Origin: Lysinibacillus sp. FSL M8-0337 | GTDB lineage: Bacteria; Bacillota; Bacilli; Bacillales_A; Planococcaceae | DNA length: 64,000 nucleotides | Reading direction: 5' to 3' | Assembly: GCF_038593855.1 (NCBI RefSeq) | Contig: NZ_CP151996.1 | Span: forward strand, 2,790,001 to 2,854,000 | Position numbers and translations under genes: made by a program | Shown: piece by piece, positions 1 to 9,629 of the stretch | Position numbering within the stretch: position 1 is the stretch's first letter | Layout of the letters: every line of letters begins with the position of its first letter | The notes under the pieces: generated by a model | Told to the model about the DNA's origin: nothing | What the model saw: only the letters and a program-made list of their open reading frames with translations | Database searches by the model: none

Positions 1-114
1 GTATATATTACATTTTGTAACAATAATACCATTCTTATTTTATTAATGATAGGAGACAATCCATCATTAGTTTGCCACTGTACTTTGCAGTATAAATAAA
101 CTGGGAACTTTTAA
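1..114. other. AT-rich gap at left edge
   Basis: No gene or convincing signal is seen. The stretch lies downstream of the minus-strand oxidoreductase gene that ends at 115; no clear hairpin with a T-run is visible. Confidence 0.5.
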
Positions 115-753
115 TTAATTTGCAATAAACGGTGCTTTATGTACATAGTTTATATTGTCGATTTGATGAATGATAAAAGTCGCAATATCTTGATTTGTTA
201 TTTTTGTGCCAGGCATATCTGTTAAATGTTCTTTCAAATTTCCTCTTTCTGCGCCATCCACTATAAACGGTAGTCTAACTAACGTCCATTGTATGTGTGG
301 ATGATCGTTAAGAATATGCCATTCTTTCTTCTTGTCTACCATCATATTAGAGTACATTATTTCAAACAACTTTGCCCCCATTTTATTTAACATGCTTTTG
401 TGATCGCCCGTAATAGTTAGAGAGCCACCTGTTACACCAATATAACGATCAATATGTAAATCAGTCATTAATTCGAGTATATTTTTAGTGATACTGCTAT
501 ACATCGCCTTCTCTTTAATTGGTTGCCCAAAGGTATTTATAACTACTTGGCAATCTTTTAGTAGCTTACGAATATCTTCTACATTTTTTACATTTCCTTT
601 GACGATTTCAACCCTACTGTCCTTGCCTATTACTTTTTCTGGATTTCGAACTAACATGCGGACTTGATATCCTTTCTCTACCGCTTTAGAAGCAATATAA
701 CGCCCTACTTTCCCCGTTCCACCAATAAGAGCCACCTTGTAAGCATTAACCAT
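115..753 (-). CDS. NAD(P)-binding short-chain-like oxidoreductase (NmrA/YwnB type)
   Basis: A 212-residue cytoplasmic protein with an N-terminal Rossmann motif GGTGKVG (about residues 10-16), the usual NAD(P) site of atypical short-chain dehydrogenases of the NAD(P)H-binding/NmrA group. Such proteins act as reductases or redox sensors; the substrate cannot be told from sequence. The ATG at 753 is preferred over the in-frame GTG at 771 because a GGGGG ribosome site lies 6 nt before it. The gene is monocistronic, separated from spo0A by a gap of about 290 bp. No catalytic YxxxK is obvious, as in NmrA-like members. Confidence 0.75.
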   Translation of the reverse strand: MVNAYKVALIGGTGKVGRYIASKAVEKGYQVRMLVRNPEKVIGKDSRVEIVKGNVKNVEDIRKLLKDCQVVINTFGQPIKEKAMYSSITKNILELMTDLHIDRYIGVTGGSLTITGDHKSMLNKMGAKLFEIMYSNMMVDKKKEWHILNDHPHIQWTLVRLPFIVDGAERGNLKEHLTDMPGTKITNQDIATFIIHQIDNINYVHKAPFIAN

Positions 754-1044
754 ACTATACCCCCAAATCACATGATACTATGTATACGGCCAAACTTCTG
801 TTTAGATTCAATTTCCAACACCATCCATACAATGTTCGCTTGTTCCTTTGCCGCATAATCAAAATTCATCCGTTCTGCTCTCAATATTCAGCAAAAAAAA
901 ACACCTCCATAAATGGGATATCCCAAAAATGAATGTGTTTATAGATTATTTGAATAATTTATCAATTAGTAATGCACTAATAGTTAGTTAGTATAAAAAT
1001 AAAATTCTCTCTAAATAAGTCCTGTAAGCTGTTTTAACTGTTAA

Positions 1045-1836
1045 TTAACTCGCCATCATATCAATGCGAATCTTGTCTGCAATCATGGCGATGAATTCGC
1101 TATTTGTCGGCTTCGACTTTAAGTGGTGTACGGTGTAGCCAAACATCGACGAAATGGACTCGTAATTGCCACGATTCCATGCGACTTCAATGGCATGACG
1201 AATCGCACGTTCTACACGTGACGGTGTTGTATTGAATTTCTTTGCAATTTCTGGATAAAGAATTTTCGTCACAGACCCTAATAACTCGATATCTTCAAAC
1301 ACCATTTGTATCGCTTCCCGTAAATATGAGTAACCTTTAATATGAGCAGGTACGCCAATTTCTTTAATAATCGCTGTAATGGTGCTATCAAGCTGATGCT
1401 GATTTAATTTTTGAGGAGTTGTCGGCTGTAATACACTCGCCTTTTTCGGTATAGAAGCCTTTTGGCCAGCACAATGTAATATTTTTTGGACAAGCTGATC
1501 GAATTCAAATGGCTTTAGCATAAAGTACGATGCTCCTAAATCCACTGCCTGTTTCATTACATCTTCTTGACCAAATGCTGTGAGCATAATGACTTGTATC
1601 GAAGACATACGATCATTTTGATACATCGCTTCCAATACTGCTAATCCATCTAGGTGAGGCATAATTATATCCAGTAATAAAATATCAGGTGTGTATTCTT
1701 CAAGCATTTGAAGACATACTTTCCCATTCGAGGCCGTTGCAATTATTTCAATTTCGGGATGTCCTTGAAAATAATGCTCCATTGTTTTTAATAATTCTCG
1801 ATTATCATCTGCTATCGCCACTTTTACCTTTGTCAT
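1045..1836 (-). CDS. spo0A: Sporulation master response regulator Spo0A
   Basis: DNA-binding response regulator that receives phosphate through the phosphorelay and starts sporulation. The receiver domain (about residues 1-125) shows the acidic pair D10-D11, the phosphoacceptor Asp in LLLDIIMP and the conserved Lys in LKPF. The C-terminal Spo0A effector domain has the recognition-helix region ([16 protein letters not shown]) typical of the family. At 263 residues it is close to the B. subtilis length. The start at 1836 places AAGGAGG 7 nt upstream; the in-frame ATG at 1842 would leave 1 nt. It lies directly after spoIVB, as in B. subtilis, and the gap between them holds 0A-box-like sites. Confidence 0.97.
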   Translation of the reverse strand: MTKVKVAIADDNRELLKTMEHYFQGHPEIEIIATASNGKVCLQMLEEYTPDILLLDIIMPHLDGLAVLEAMYQNDRMSSIQVIMLTAFGQEDVMKQAVDLGASYFMLKPFEFDQLVQKILHCAGQKASIPKKASVLQPTTPQKLNQHQLDSTITAIIKEIGVPAHIKGYSYLREAIQMVFEDIELLGSVTKILYPEIAKKFNTTPSRVERAIRHAIEVAWNRGNYESISSMFGYTVHHLKSKPTNSEFIAMIADKIRIDMMAS

Positions 1837-2191
1837 TTCCATTCCTCCTTCTGGACTTTGCTTTGACTATTCAAAGCATAAAACCGTTACCCCTAATGTC
1901 TTTTTGACACACTGTGGAATTTTCGACATTTTTGGGTTAAAAACCTTTTCAATTTCCAAAAATGAGTATGTAGTCCGATACTTTCTTTTTTTCTCGACAA
2001 GTTACGATACGTAACAGCAAATTGTCGAATACACTTATCACTTATTTTAGTGAAAAAATGCTGATAAAACTACACTTTTTTTTAAGTATCGCTAAAGTGT
2101 TCACAAAAACCATGAAATACTTAGGGAAAGAGCTAAAATATCCTATTTTCTCCATGAAAGAACGGAGCTACCAGAAGCAGCTCCATCCAAC
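1837..2191 (-). promoter_or_regulatory. spo0A upstream region with Spo0A-box-like sites
   Basis: About 350 bp between spoIVB and spo0A without a gene. It contains two exact copies of the 0A-box core TGTCGAA (minus strand at 1922-1928, plus strand at 2023-2029) and one near match, TGTCGAG (minus strand at 1993-1999). In B. subtilis spo0A is autoregulated through such boxes. A weak SigH-like pair (AGGGGTA and GAAT on the minus strand at about 1865-1890) is possible but unproven. A short hairpin with arms GGAGCT/AGCTCC at 2165-2185 may be the spoIVB terminator. Confidence 0.55.
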
Positions 2192-3139
2192 TCATGAAGA
2201 TTTTCTTAACATTTCTGCCACTGTAATAGCAGCTCCTTTTTTCGGTTCCTCAACAAACATATGTGTGACAGCGCCAACAAAACGACCATCCTGTATGATG
2301 GGACTACCACTCATACCTTGTAAAATGCCACCTGTTTTTTCAATAAGCTTTTCGTCAGAAACGATAAATTCAAGCCGTTCATTTTCAACTTTTGTAATTT
2401 CAATGGAAAATGTTTCGACTTTACTTCCTTCAATGGCTGTATAAATTTCAGCCTTCCCCAATTTTATATCTTTTGCATGCATAATTTCGATGGCTTTGGG
2501 CAATCTTTGTTGATAGCTATCTTCCCATCGGCCAAAAATTCCATAAACCGTATTTTTATCAATACTCCCTAATCGTTCCTGATGTTTTTCAATGGAGGAA
2601 ATTTTATAGCCGGGTTGACCAGGTAGGCTTTTACGGATTTGATGAATGGATGCTAAGAAAATGGAGCCTGCGCGGAAGACAGGTGCTTCTTGGAGAGTTG
2701 AGTCGACAATCTGGTGGCCTAATGCTCCGTAATTTAATGTCTCTGGATCAATGTATGTCAATGTCCCTACTCCATCTGTTTCATCCTTTAAAAAAGAGAT
2801 GACATGTTCTGCTTCTTGCTTTTGTAAGTCAACTGTTAATGCTTTTCCTTCACTTTTTATCGTCCATTTTTGTTGCCCATGGCGAGCAATGGCTTGCTTG
2901 GCATCAGCAAGTGTTTTTACCGTTGTATCATTTATTTTTTCGATAACGGCGCCTCCTTTCATCCATTGATTGGAAGCTAATAACACATCATGCGCAACAA
3001 AGACATGTGATAATTGAAGCTGAATTCCAATTGCTTCACCCATCGGTATTAATTTTTTGGCCGCAAAAGCCTGAATGGGCATAAATAACAAAACGATGAG
3101 CATAGGCAAAATGACAAATTGACGCCAACGACGATTCAT
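2192..3139 (-). CDS. spoIVB: SpoIVB serine peptidase (S55), sigma-K checkpoint
   Basis: Forespore-secreted serine peptidase that triggers pro-sigma-K processing. A single N-terminal hydrophobic segment (about residues 8-24) serves as signal/anchor. A PDZ region follows (GGAVIEKINDTTV, about 60-72), then the S55 peptidase domain with the catalytic His in YGALGHQIVD and Ser in GMSGSPI. At 315 residues it is about 110 shorter than B. subtilis SpoIVB, mainly before the PDZ part. The ATG at 3139 has AAAGGAGGTG 4 nt upstream. The gene lies between recN and spo0A, the conserved order. Confidence 0.93.
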   Translation of the reverse strand: MNRRWRQFVILPMLIVLLFMPIQAFAAKKLIPMGEAIGIQLQLSHVFVAHDVLLASNQWMKGGAVIEKINDTTVKTLADAKQAIARHGQQKWTIKSEGKALTVDLQKQEAEHVISFLKDETDGVGTLTYIDPETLNYGALGHQIVDSTLQEAPVFRAGSIFLASIHQIRKSLPGQPGYKISSIEKHQERLGSIDKNTVYGIFGRWEDSYQQRLPKAIEIMHAKDIKLGKAEIYTAIEGSKVETFSIEITKVENERLEFIVSDEKLIEKTGGILQGMSGSPIIQDGRFVGAVTHMFVEEPKKGAAITVAEMLRKSS

Positions 3140-3266
3140 ACGACACCTCCTTTTGATTTTTGTCTTTATACTATGTGTTGTTGTGCGGTTCTTATAAGCG
3201 GTAAATATTTGTGCAAAATGAAAAAAACCCAGAAACATTGGACTGCCTCTGGATTTTCTTATTAAT

Positions 3267-4958
3267 TTAGCGCATTTGTTTTTTTCGTTCGTTTGCCATC
3301 TTTAACAATTCTGTCGCATGCTGTAAAGTTAAATCGGTAATTTCTGCACCTGACATCATTCGGCTCACTTCTTCAATACGAGCATCTGTATCGATTTCTG
3401 CTAAAGAAGTAAATGTCCGATCATGTTCCACCTCTTTTTTAATGAAGTAATGATGGTCAGCCATCGCCGCCACTTGAGGTAAATGCGAAATACACAAAAC
3501 TTGAGAATTAACAGAAATGGCTGCAATTTTTTCAGCGATTGCTTGCGCTACACGACCACTTACGCCAGTATCCACTTCGTCAAAAATAATGGATGTAACA
3601 CCATTGGAAGAAGAAAAAATTGTTTTTAACGCTAACATCATACGCGACAATTCCCCACCTGAAGCAATTTTCGGTAAAGATTTCGGTGGTTCCCCGACAT
3701 TCGTTGAAATATAAAAGATCACTTGGTCTTTACCATTGACATCAAAGTAAGGTAAAGCATCAAAATTTACAATAAATTTTGCTTTTTCCATATGTAATTC
3801 ACGTAGCTCTGCCATGATAGCCTCGCTTAAATCATTGGCTGCTGCTTTTCGAACATGCGAAAGTTTTTCAGCAAGTTCACTTAATACTACTTCCATTTCA
3901 AGTACTTTTCGTTCTTTTAATTGCAATATTTCATCACGATTCAAAAGCTCACTAAGCTCTGTTTTAATCTTTTCATAATAGGCGAGCATTTCTTCAACAG
4001 TGGAGCCATATTTGCGCTTTAAGTTTTGGAAAAGTGCCAAGCGTTGCTCCACTTCATTTAATCGCGCGGGATCGAATTCTAACTCATCTAATACATTTTT
4101 CACCTGATAGGCGGCATCCTGTAAAGCGTAAAAAGCAGTTGTTACCGACTCAGATGCCTCTTTAAACTGTTCATCGATGACCGCAGCATCATCTAATGCG
4201 CCCATCGCTGTTCCGATCCAGTCAAGCCCTTTTGTCTCTCCCTGAATTGCTTCATAGGCAGCACTCGAGCGTTCGAAAATTTTATTAAAATTCATTAGAC
4301 GACGACGTTCATCTAACAGCTCATCTTCTTCACCAAGCTTTAAATTTGCATCTTCCAATTCTTTCATTTGGAATTGGTACAAATCAATGCGTTGCGCCAT
4401 TAACTGCTCATCAATAGAAATGGAGGCTAATTCTTTTTTTAATGCCCGATATTCGCTATATTGAATACTGTATTGTTCAAGAATCGGTGATAGTTGCTCT
4501 TCTGCAAATTGATCCAATAAATGAATATGTTGTTTTTCATCCATTAGTTCTTGATTTTCATGCTGACCATGTATATCAATTAGACTTGCACCAATATCTC
4601 GTAAAACCGATAAAGGTACCAATTTGCCATTTACCCGACAAACACTTTTGCCAGAGTCATTTAAATCGCGGCGTAAAATAATAGAATCTTCTTCTATTTC
4701 AATGCCTGCTTCCTCCAATTTCTTATATACAGGATGTGCAGTGCTTGAAATTTGAAACAACCCGCCTAACTCTGCTTTTTTAGCACCATGACGAATAAAT
4801 TCTGAATTGCCTCTACCACCAGCAAGTAAATGTACCGCATCAATAATAATGGATTTCCCAGCCCCAGTTTCTCCTGTTAGTACAGTTAAACCATCCGAAA
4901 AACTAACCGTTAAATCCTCAATGATGGCAAAATTTCGAATACTAAGCTCTCTTAACAC
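3267..4958 (-). CDS. recN: DNA repair ATPase RecN
   Basis: SMC-like ATPase acting early in double-strand-break repair. Walker A GETGAGKS is near residues 29-36; long heptad-rich coiled-coil arms fill about 150-370; the ABC signature ASGGELSRM and Walker B SIIFDEVDTGVSG follow in the C-terminal third. At 563 residues it is full length for Bacillales. The start is GTG at 4958, preceded by AGAGGTG. ArgR lies upstream and spoIVB downstream, matching the B. subtilis order. Confidence 0.96.
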   Translation of the reverse strand: MLRELSIRNFAIIEDLTVSFSDGLTVLTGETGAGKSIIIDAVHLLAGGRGNSEFIRHGAKKAELGGLFQISSTAHPVYKKLEEAGIEIEEDSIILRRDLNDSGKSVCRVNGKLVPLSVLRDIGASLIDIHGQHENQELMDEKQHIHLLDQFAEEQLSPILEQYSIQYSEYRALKKELASISIDEQLMAQRIDLYQFQMKELEDANLKLGEEDELLDERRRLMNFNKIFERSSAAYEAIQGETKGLDWIGTAMGALDDAAVIDEQFKEASESVTTAFYALQDAAYQVKNVLDELEFDPARLNEVEQRLALFQNLKRKYGSTVEEMLAYYEKIKTELSELLNRDEILQLKERKVLEMEVVLSELAEKLSHVRKAAANDLSEAIMAELRELHMEKAKFIVNFDALPYFDVNGKDQVIFYISTNVGEPPKSLPKIASGGELSRMMLALKTIFSSSNGVTSIIFDEVDTGVSGRVAQAIAEKIAAISVNSQVLCISHLPQVAAMADHHYFIKKEVEHDRTFTSLAEIDTDARIEEVSRMMSGAEITDLTLQHATELLKMANERKKQMR

Positions 4959-5071
4959 AAATTGTCACCTCTGAATTAAATTCAACTGCTATTATATCTC
5001 GTGCTATCAGATGCAAAATGACCGCTTTTTTAAAAACAGGCAAGCAACTGTTAACCATTTTCGTTTCCTTC

Positions 5072-5521
5072 TTATAGCATGTCCAATAAGCGATTTTTTG
5101 TATTTTCTCGCTCGGCTTCATCGCGACAAATAATTAAAATAGTATCATCCCCTGAAATCGTACCTAAAATTTCAGGCCAATCTAAATGATCCAGTAATGA
5201 CGCAATAGCATTCGCATTACCTGGGAGTGCTTTCATTACTAAGAAATGCGATGCTCCGTCAATGCTCACAAAAGCATCCGCTAATGCACGATGTAATTTT
5301 TGTACTGGATTGAATCGTTGGTCTGCGGGTAAGCTATATTTATAGCGTCCATCCTGCAAAGGTACTTTTACTAAGTGCAGTTCTTTAATATCACGTGAGA
5401 CCGTTGCTTGTGTCACATTATAGCCTGCATCCTTTAAAAAATCGACTAAATCATCTTGTGTTTCAATTTCATGATTTGCAATAATATCACGAATCCGTAT
5501 ATGTCTTTGCCCTTTATTCAT
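5072..5521 (-). CDS. argR: Arginine repressor ArgR/AhrC
   Basis: Arginine-responsive regulator that represses biosynthesis and activates catabolism. It has an N-terminal winged-helix DNA-binding domain (about 1-70, with the recognition region [14 protein letters not shown]) and a C-terminal oligomerisation/arginine-binding domain containing [14 protein letters not shown]. With the ATG at 5521 it is 149 residues, the usual length; the GTG at 5530 overlaps the AGAGGTG ribosome site and is rejected as start. It lies between tlyA and recN as in B. subtilis. Confidence 0.95.
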   Translation of the reverse strand: MNKGQRHIRIRDIIANHEIETQDDLVDFLKDAGYNVTQATVSRDIKELHLVKVPLQDGRYKYSLPADQRFNPVQKLHRALADAFVSIDGASHFLVMKALPGNANAIASLLDHLDWPEILGTISGDDTILIICRDEAERENTKNRLLDML

Positions 5522-5622
5522 ATTGTTCACCTCTTATAAATAGTTAAATATTTGTATAATTACACTACCATTTTCAGCATAAAAGCACAAGAAAAAACAC
5601 GGCTCTACTTAATGAGCACGTG

Positions 5623-6441
5623 TTATTTTAGTGCACTATGCGCTTCTTCAACGAGTGCATTAAAAGCTGTATATGGTGGAATACCTTCATCCCCTACAGG
5701 ATTCACTAAATGGAATAAAAATTCAATATTCCCCTCACCGCCAGTAATCGGTGAAAAAGAAGCATCCTTCACAACAAAGCCAACTTCCGTTGCCATAGCA
5801 GCGGTTTTTTCTAAAACATCAAGATGGACTTTTTTATCACGGACGATACCCTTTTTACCAACATTCTCTTTACCTGCTTCAAACTGTGGTTTAACAAGTG
5901 CCATGACATCCCCACCTGGCATTAAAACCGTTTTTAGTACCGGTAAAATCAATGATAGTGAAATAAAGCTCACATCAATTGTAGCAAACTCAGGTAAACC
6001 TTCCGTTAAATCTGCCGCTGTTGTATAGCGGAAATTCGTTTTTTCCATAACTGTTACACGTTCATCTGAACGAATTTTCCACGCAAGCTGATTGGAACCA
6101 ACATCTAAGGCATAACAATGTCGAGCACCATTTTGTAATGCACAATCTGTAAAACCACCTGTAGAGGAGCCGATATCAAGCATCAGCTTCCCTTCTACAG
6201 ACATATCAAAAATTTGCAAAGCTTTTTCTAGTTTCAAGCCACCACGGCTCACATATTTTAAATCCGAACCTTTTACTTGCAGCGGTGCATCAATTGCAAT
6301 TTTTTCTCCTGCTTTGTCGATGCGTATTTCATTAGAAAAGACAAGGCCCGCCATAATGGACCGTTTTGCCTTCTCGCGCGTTTCACAAAGCCCACGCTCT
6401 ACAAGTAAAATGTCTACACGTTCTTTCGGTTGTTTTGTCAT
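5623..6441 (-). CDS. TlyA-family S4/FtsJ rRNA methyltransferase (YqxC)
   Basis: An N-terminal S4 RNA-binding domain (about 6-70) is followed by a Rossmann methyltransferase domain whose SAM loop is DIGSSTGGFTDCALQ (about 90). The family comprises ribosomal RNA 2'-O-methyltransferases also labelled hemolysin A; the rRNA role is inferred from family knowledge. 272 residues is the normal length. Its ATG shares a base with the dxs stop (TAATG), so translation is probably coupled. Confidence 0.92.
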   Translation of the reverse strand: MTKQPKERVDILLVERGLCETREKAKRSIMAGLVFSNEIRIDKAGEKIAIDAPLQVKGSDLKYVSRGGLKLEKALQIFDMSVEGKLMLDIGSSTGGFTDCALQNGARHCYALDVGSNQLAWKIRSDERVTVMEKTNFRYTTAADLTEGLPEFATIDVSFISLSLILPVLKTVLMPGGDVMALVKPQFEAGKENVGKKGIVRDKKVHLDVLEKTAAMATEVGFVVKDASFSPITGGEGNIEFLFHLVNPVGDEGIPPYTAFNALVEEAHSALK

Positions 6442-8342
6442 TATTTGTTCAAACCTACTTGCTGTTTTTGTTGTAGTAACACTTGCATGCGTGCTACTGT
6501 ATCTTCTGCTGTCATATGGATTTCCGCTAGCAGTTGGTCTACGTTTCCATGCTCAATAAATTGATCTGGAATACCCATTCGATCAATAATTGCAGTGAAA
6601 TAACTATGGTCGTGCGCAAATTCTAAGACGCCACTACCAAAGCCCCCCTGTAATACCGCTTCTTCAATCGTTAGCACTGGTTTATTGCTAGTAAATATAC
6701 GATGCAGCATATCTTCATCCATCGGCTTAATAAAGCGAGCATTCACCACTTCAATTTCTACGCCTTGTTGCGCGAGCATATGCGCTGCTTCCATAGCCAT
6801 TGGAATAGTTGTTCCGAATGTTAATATCGTCGCATCTTTCCCCTCACGTAGCACTTCCCAACTGCCTATTGGTAAAGCCATAAGCTCCTCATCGAGCGGG
6901 ACACCAATCCCATTGCCACGTGGATAACGAAGGGCAATCGGTCCGCCGTTATAATCAATGGCTGTTTTCACCATATGTTGACCTTCATTCTCATCCTTTG
7001 GCATCATGATCGTCATATTGGGAATATGGCGAAGGAATGCTATATCAAAGACACCTTGGTGTGTTTCACCATCTGCACCAACTAAACCTGCACGGTCAAT
7101 GCCAATGAAAACGTTTAAATTTGGACGCGCAATATCATGTAGAACTTGGTCATACGCACGCTGTAAAAACGTTGAATAAATCGCTAAAAACGGCTTCATT
7201 TTTTGAGTAGCAAGACCTGCAGCCATCGTTGCAGCATGTTGTTCAGCTATACCGACATCAAAAAAGCGTTTAGGAAAGTCTTTTTGAATCCCTTGTAATT
7301 TTGAGCCAACAGGCATTGCTGGCGTAATCGTCACAATGCGTTCATCTTCATGTGCAATTTTACGTACGGTTTCAGCGATTAAACTACTCCATGCAGGACC
7401 TTTTGTTTCAGATTTAACAAAGGCACCAGTCTCCATTTTATATGGACCTGTCCCATGCCAATTCCCGATTGTATCGTCTTCCGCTGGCTTGTAGCCTTTT
7501 CCTTTTTTCGTAATGACATGCACAAGCACTGGGCCTTTTACTTTTTTAGCATAGGATAAAGTCGTTTCAAGCGCCTCAAAGTCGTGACCATCAATGGGTC
7601 CTAAATATTTAAAGCCTAATTCCTCAAAGAAGACACCAGAAACGACTAGATATTTCAAACTGTCTTTCAAGCGTTCAGCAGTTGAAGCCAGCTTCCCACC
7701 TAAAACCGGAATTTTATTAATTAACGATTCTAATTCTTCTTTGGCTTTTGAATATTCTTTGGCAGTTCGCAAGCGACCTAATACGTTGTGTAATGCCCCA
7801 ACATTTGGCGCAATGGACATTTCGTTGTCATTTAAGATGACAATCATGTTTGTTTTTGCATGCCCTATATGATTTAATGCCTCAAGCGCCATACCGCCAG
7901 TTAAAGCACCGTCCCCAATAATCGGTACGACGAAGTTTTTTTCGTTTTTAATATCACGTGCTGCTGCCATACCCATGGCTGCTGACAACGATGTCGAGCT
8001 ATGACCCGTTTCCCATTCATCATGTTCACTCTCCACAAGCTTTGGAAAACCACAAAGCCCTTTGAACTGACGCAAAGTGTCAAATTGACTCGCACGACCT
8101 GTCAAAATTTTATGCACGTAAGCTTGGTGGCCAACATCCCATAAAAACTTATCTTTTGGACTGTCAAACATTTTATGAAGCATAATTGTCAGCTCCACAA
8201 CACCCAGGTTCGGTCCGATATGACCACCTGTGACAGAACATTTTTCAATTAAGAAAGTTCGAATTTCTTTTGCAAGTTGTTCAAGCTCTCTCTTATCTAA
8301 GTTTTTTAAAAAGGATGGACTAGAAATCTTGTTTAAATCCAC
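6441..8342 (-). CDS. dxs: 1-deoxy-D-xylulose-5-phosphate synthase
   Basis: Thiamine-diphosphate enzyme joining pyruvate and glyceraldehyde-3-phosphate, the first step of the MEP isoprenoid pathway. The TPP-binding motif [18 protein letters not shown] is near residue 150, with WHGTGPY in the middle and the transketolase pyrimidine domain ([13 protein letters not shown]) after it. The start is taken as GTG at 8342, giving 633 residues, the same as my recollection of B. subtilis Dxs, with AAAGGTG about 9 nt upstream. ispA lies upstream, so two steps toward farnesyl diphosphate are adjacent. Confidence 0.96.
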   Translation of the reverse strand: MDLNKISSPSFLKNLDKRELEQLAKEIRTFLIEKCSVTGGHIGPNLGVVELTIMLHKMFDSPKDKFLWDVGHQAYVHKILTGRASQFDTLRQFKGLCGFPKLVESEHDEWETGHSSTSLSAAMGMAAARDIKNEKNFVVPIIGDGALTGGMALEALNHIGHAKTNMIVILNDNEMSIAPNVGALHNVLGRLRTAKEYSKAKEELESLINKIPVLGGKLASTAERLKDSLKYLVVSGVFFEELGFKYLGPIDGHDFEALETTLSYAKKVKGPVLVHVITKKGKGYKPAEDDTIGNWHGTGPYKMETGAFVKSETKGPAWSSLIAETVRKIAHEDERIVTITPAMPVGSKLQGIQKDFPKRFFDVGIAEQHAATMAAGLATQKMKPFLAIYSTFLQRAYDQVLHDIARPNLNVFIGIDRAGLVGADGETHQGVFDIAFLRHIPNMTIMMPKDENEGQHMVKTAIDYNGGPIALRYPRGNGIGVPLDEELMALPIGSWEVLREGKDATILTFGTTIPMAMEAAHMLAQQGVEIEVVNARFIKPMDEDMLHRIFTSNKPVLTIEEAVLQGGFGSGVLEFAHDHSYFTAIIDRMGIPDQFIEHGNVDQLLAEIHMTAEDTVARMQVLLQQKQQVGLNK

Positions 8343-8506
8343 CTTTCTCACACACCTTTTCAATAAATTATTCACCGCAATCGTGTTTCCACCATTATAA
8401 CAGTGTTATCCATATGCTAAAAGTACGAACACTTTATTGTTTGCCACTTGGCAAACGTCCTCACCTATTCTAGCATATTCTTTCCCTCTAACGCCCATTT
8501 TTTCTC

Positions 8507-9388
8507 TTAGTTTTTACGATGAACAATATAGGCCGCAAACTCACGCAGTAAGCTGACATCTACTTGTAAGTTATCCAGTGCTGCAATAGCTAGCTGATAA
8601 TGGTCAGCAAGTTTTTCTTTGGCTCCAGCTAATGTTAATAATGCAGGATATGTGCTTTTATCGCTCGCTACATCCTTCCCTGCTGTTTTGCCTAATTCCT
8701 CTGTTGTGCCTTCAATATCTAAAATGTCGTCTTGGATTTGGAATGCCAGCCCAATATGATGCGCATATTCCTTTAAAGTAGCACGATCTTCTTGAGAAGC
8801 ATTGGCTAATACTGCACCCGATTCAATACTAAATCGTAAAAGTGCACCTGTTTTATTGACATGTACATGTTCTAGTTCTGTTAGGCTTAGTTGGCGTTGC
8901 TCACCTTCCATATCGAGTACTTGACCGCCAACCATCCCTTCAGCACCTGCTGCTACGCTTAGAAGATTGACAAGTTCTATTCGTTGCTCCGCTGAAAGAT
9001 CCATGCGCGCTAAAATGCCAAACGCTAGCGTATTTAACGCATCGCCTGCAAGTGTTGCAAGGGCATCTCCAAACACTTTATGGTTAGTTGGTTTGCCACG
9101 ACGGAAATCATCGTTATCCATGCTCGGTAAATCATCGTGAATTAAAGAATACGTATGAATCATTTCAATAACAGCACCGACTGTAAGCCCTGCTTTTAGG
9201 TCCTTACCGTAGATTTCTAAAACTGCTAATACAAACAGTGGGCGAATACGTTTGCCTCCTGCCTTTAATGAATATAGCATCGACTCTTTTAAATGAGTTG
9301 GTGCGTCAATTTTCTCAACAAGTGCAAACATCTCAGCCTCCACTTGTGGTGTGTTGCTCTGAATAAAATGTTTTAATTGTTCGTTCAT
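8507..9388 (-). CDS. ispA: Farnesyl diphosphate synthase (IspA/YqiD)
   Basis: Trans-prenyl diphosphate synthase making geranyl/farnesyl diphosphate. The first Asp-rich motif DDLPSMDNDD is near residues 84-93 and the second, QDDILD, near 220; GGKRIRP is conserved upstream. 293 residues fits the short-chain type. Its ribosome site AAAGGGAGAG lies within the end of xseB, 5 nt of intergenic space. The xseA-xseB-ispA-dxs order matches B. subtilis. Confidence 0.95.
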   Translation of the reverse strand: MNEQLKHFIQSNTPQVEAEMFALVEKIDAPTHLKESMLYSLKAGGKRIRPLFVLAVLEIYGKDLKAGLTVGAVIEMIHTYSLIHDDLPSMDNDDFRRGKPTNHKVFGDALATLAGDALNTLAFGILARMDLSAEQRIELVNLLSVAAGAEGMVGGQVLDMEGEQRQLSLTELEHVHVNKTGALLRFSIESGAVLANASQEDRATLKEYAHHIGLAFQIQDDILDIEGTTEELGKTAGKDVASDKSTYPALLTLAGAKEKLADHYQLAIAALDNLQVDVSLLREFAAYIVHRKN

Positions 9389-9393
9389 TTTAA

Positions 9394-9627
9394 CTAGTTC
9401 TCTCCCTTTAGCGGATCAAATACTGTTGTTTCGCCTGTTTCTTGAACAATTGAAATTAACTGTTCCTCGGCATGCTGTAGTTTACTATGGCAAAACTGTG
9501 AAAGCTCCATGCCCTGTTTATATAAATCAATAGCATTTTCTAATGGCACATCACCCTGCTCTAATTGGCGGACTATTTCTTCAAGTGCCGTCATTGCTTC
9601 TGCGAATGTTTGTTGTTTCTTCGCCAT
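9394..9627 (-). CDS. xseB: Exodeoxyribonuclease VII small subunit
   Basis: A 77-residue protein with the XseB signature FAEAMTALEEIVRQLEQGD and LENAIDLYKQGMEL, a helical hairpin that multimerises around XseA. It starts 2 nt after the xseA stop, which implies translational coupling. Full length for the family. Confidence 0.95.
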   Translation of the reverse strand: MAKKQQTFAEAMTALEEIVRQLEQGDVPLENAIDLYKQGMELSQFCHSKLQHAEEQLISIVQETGETTVFDPLKGEN

Positions 9628-9629
9628 TG

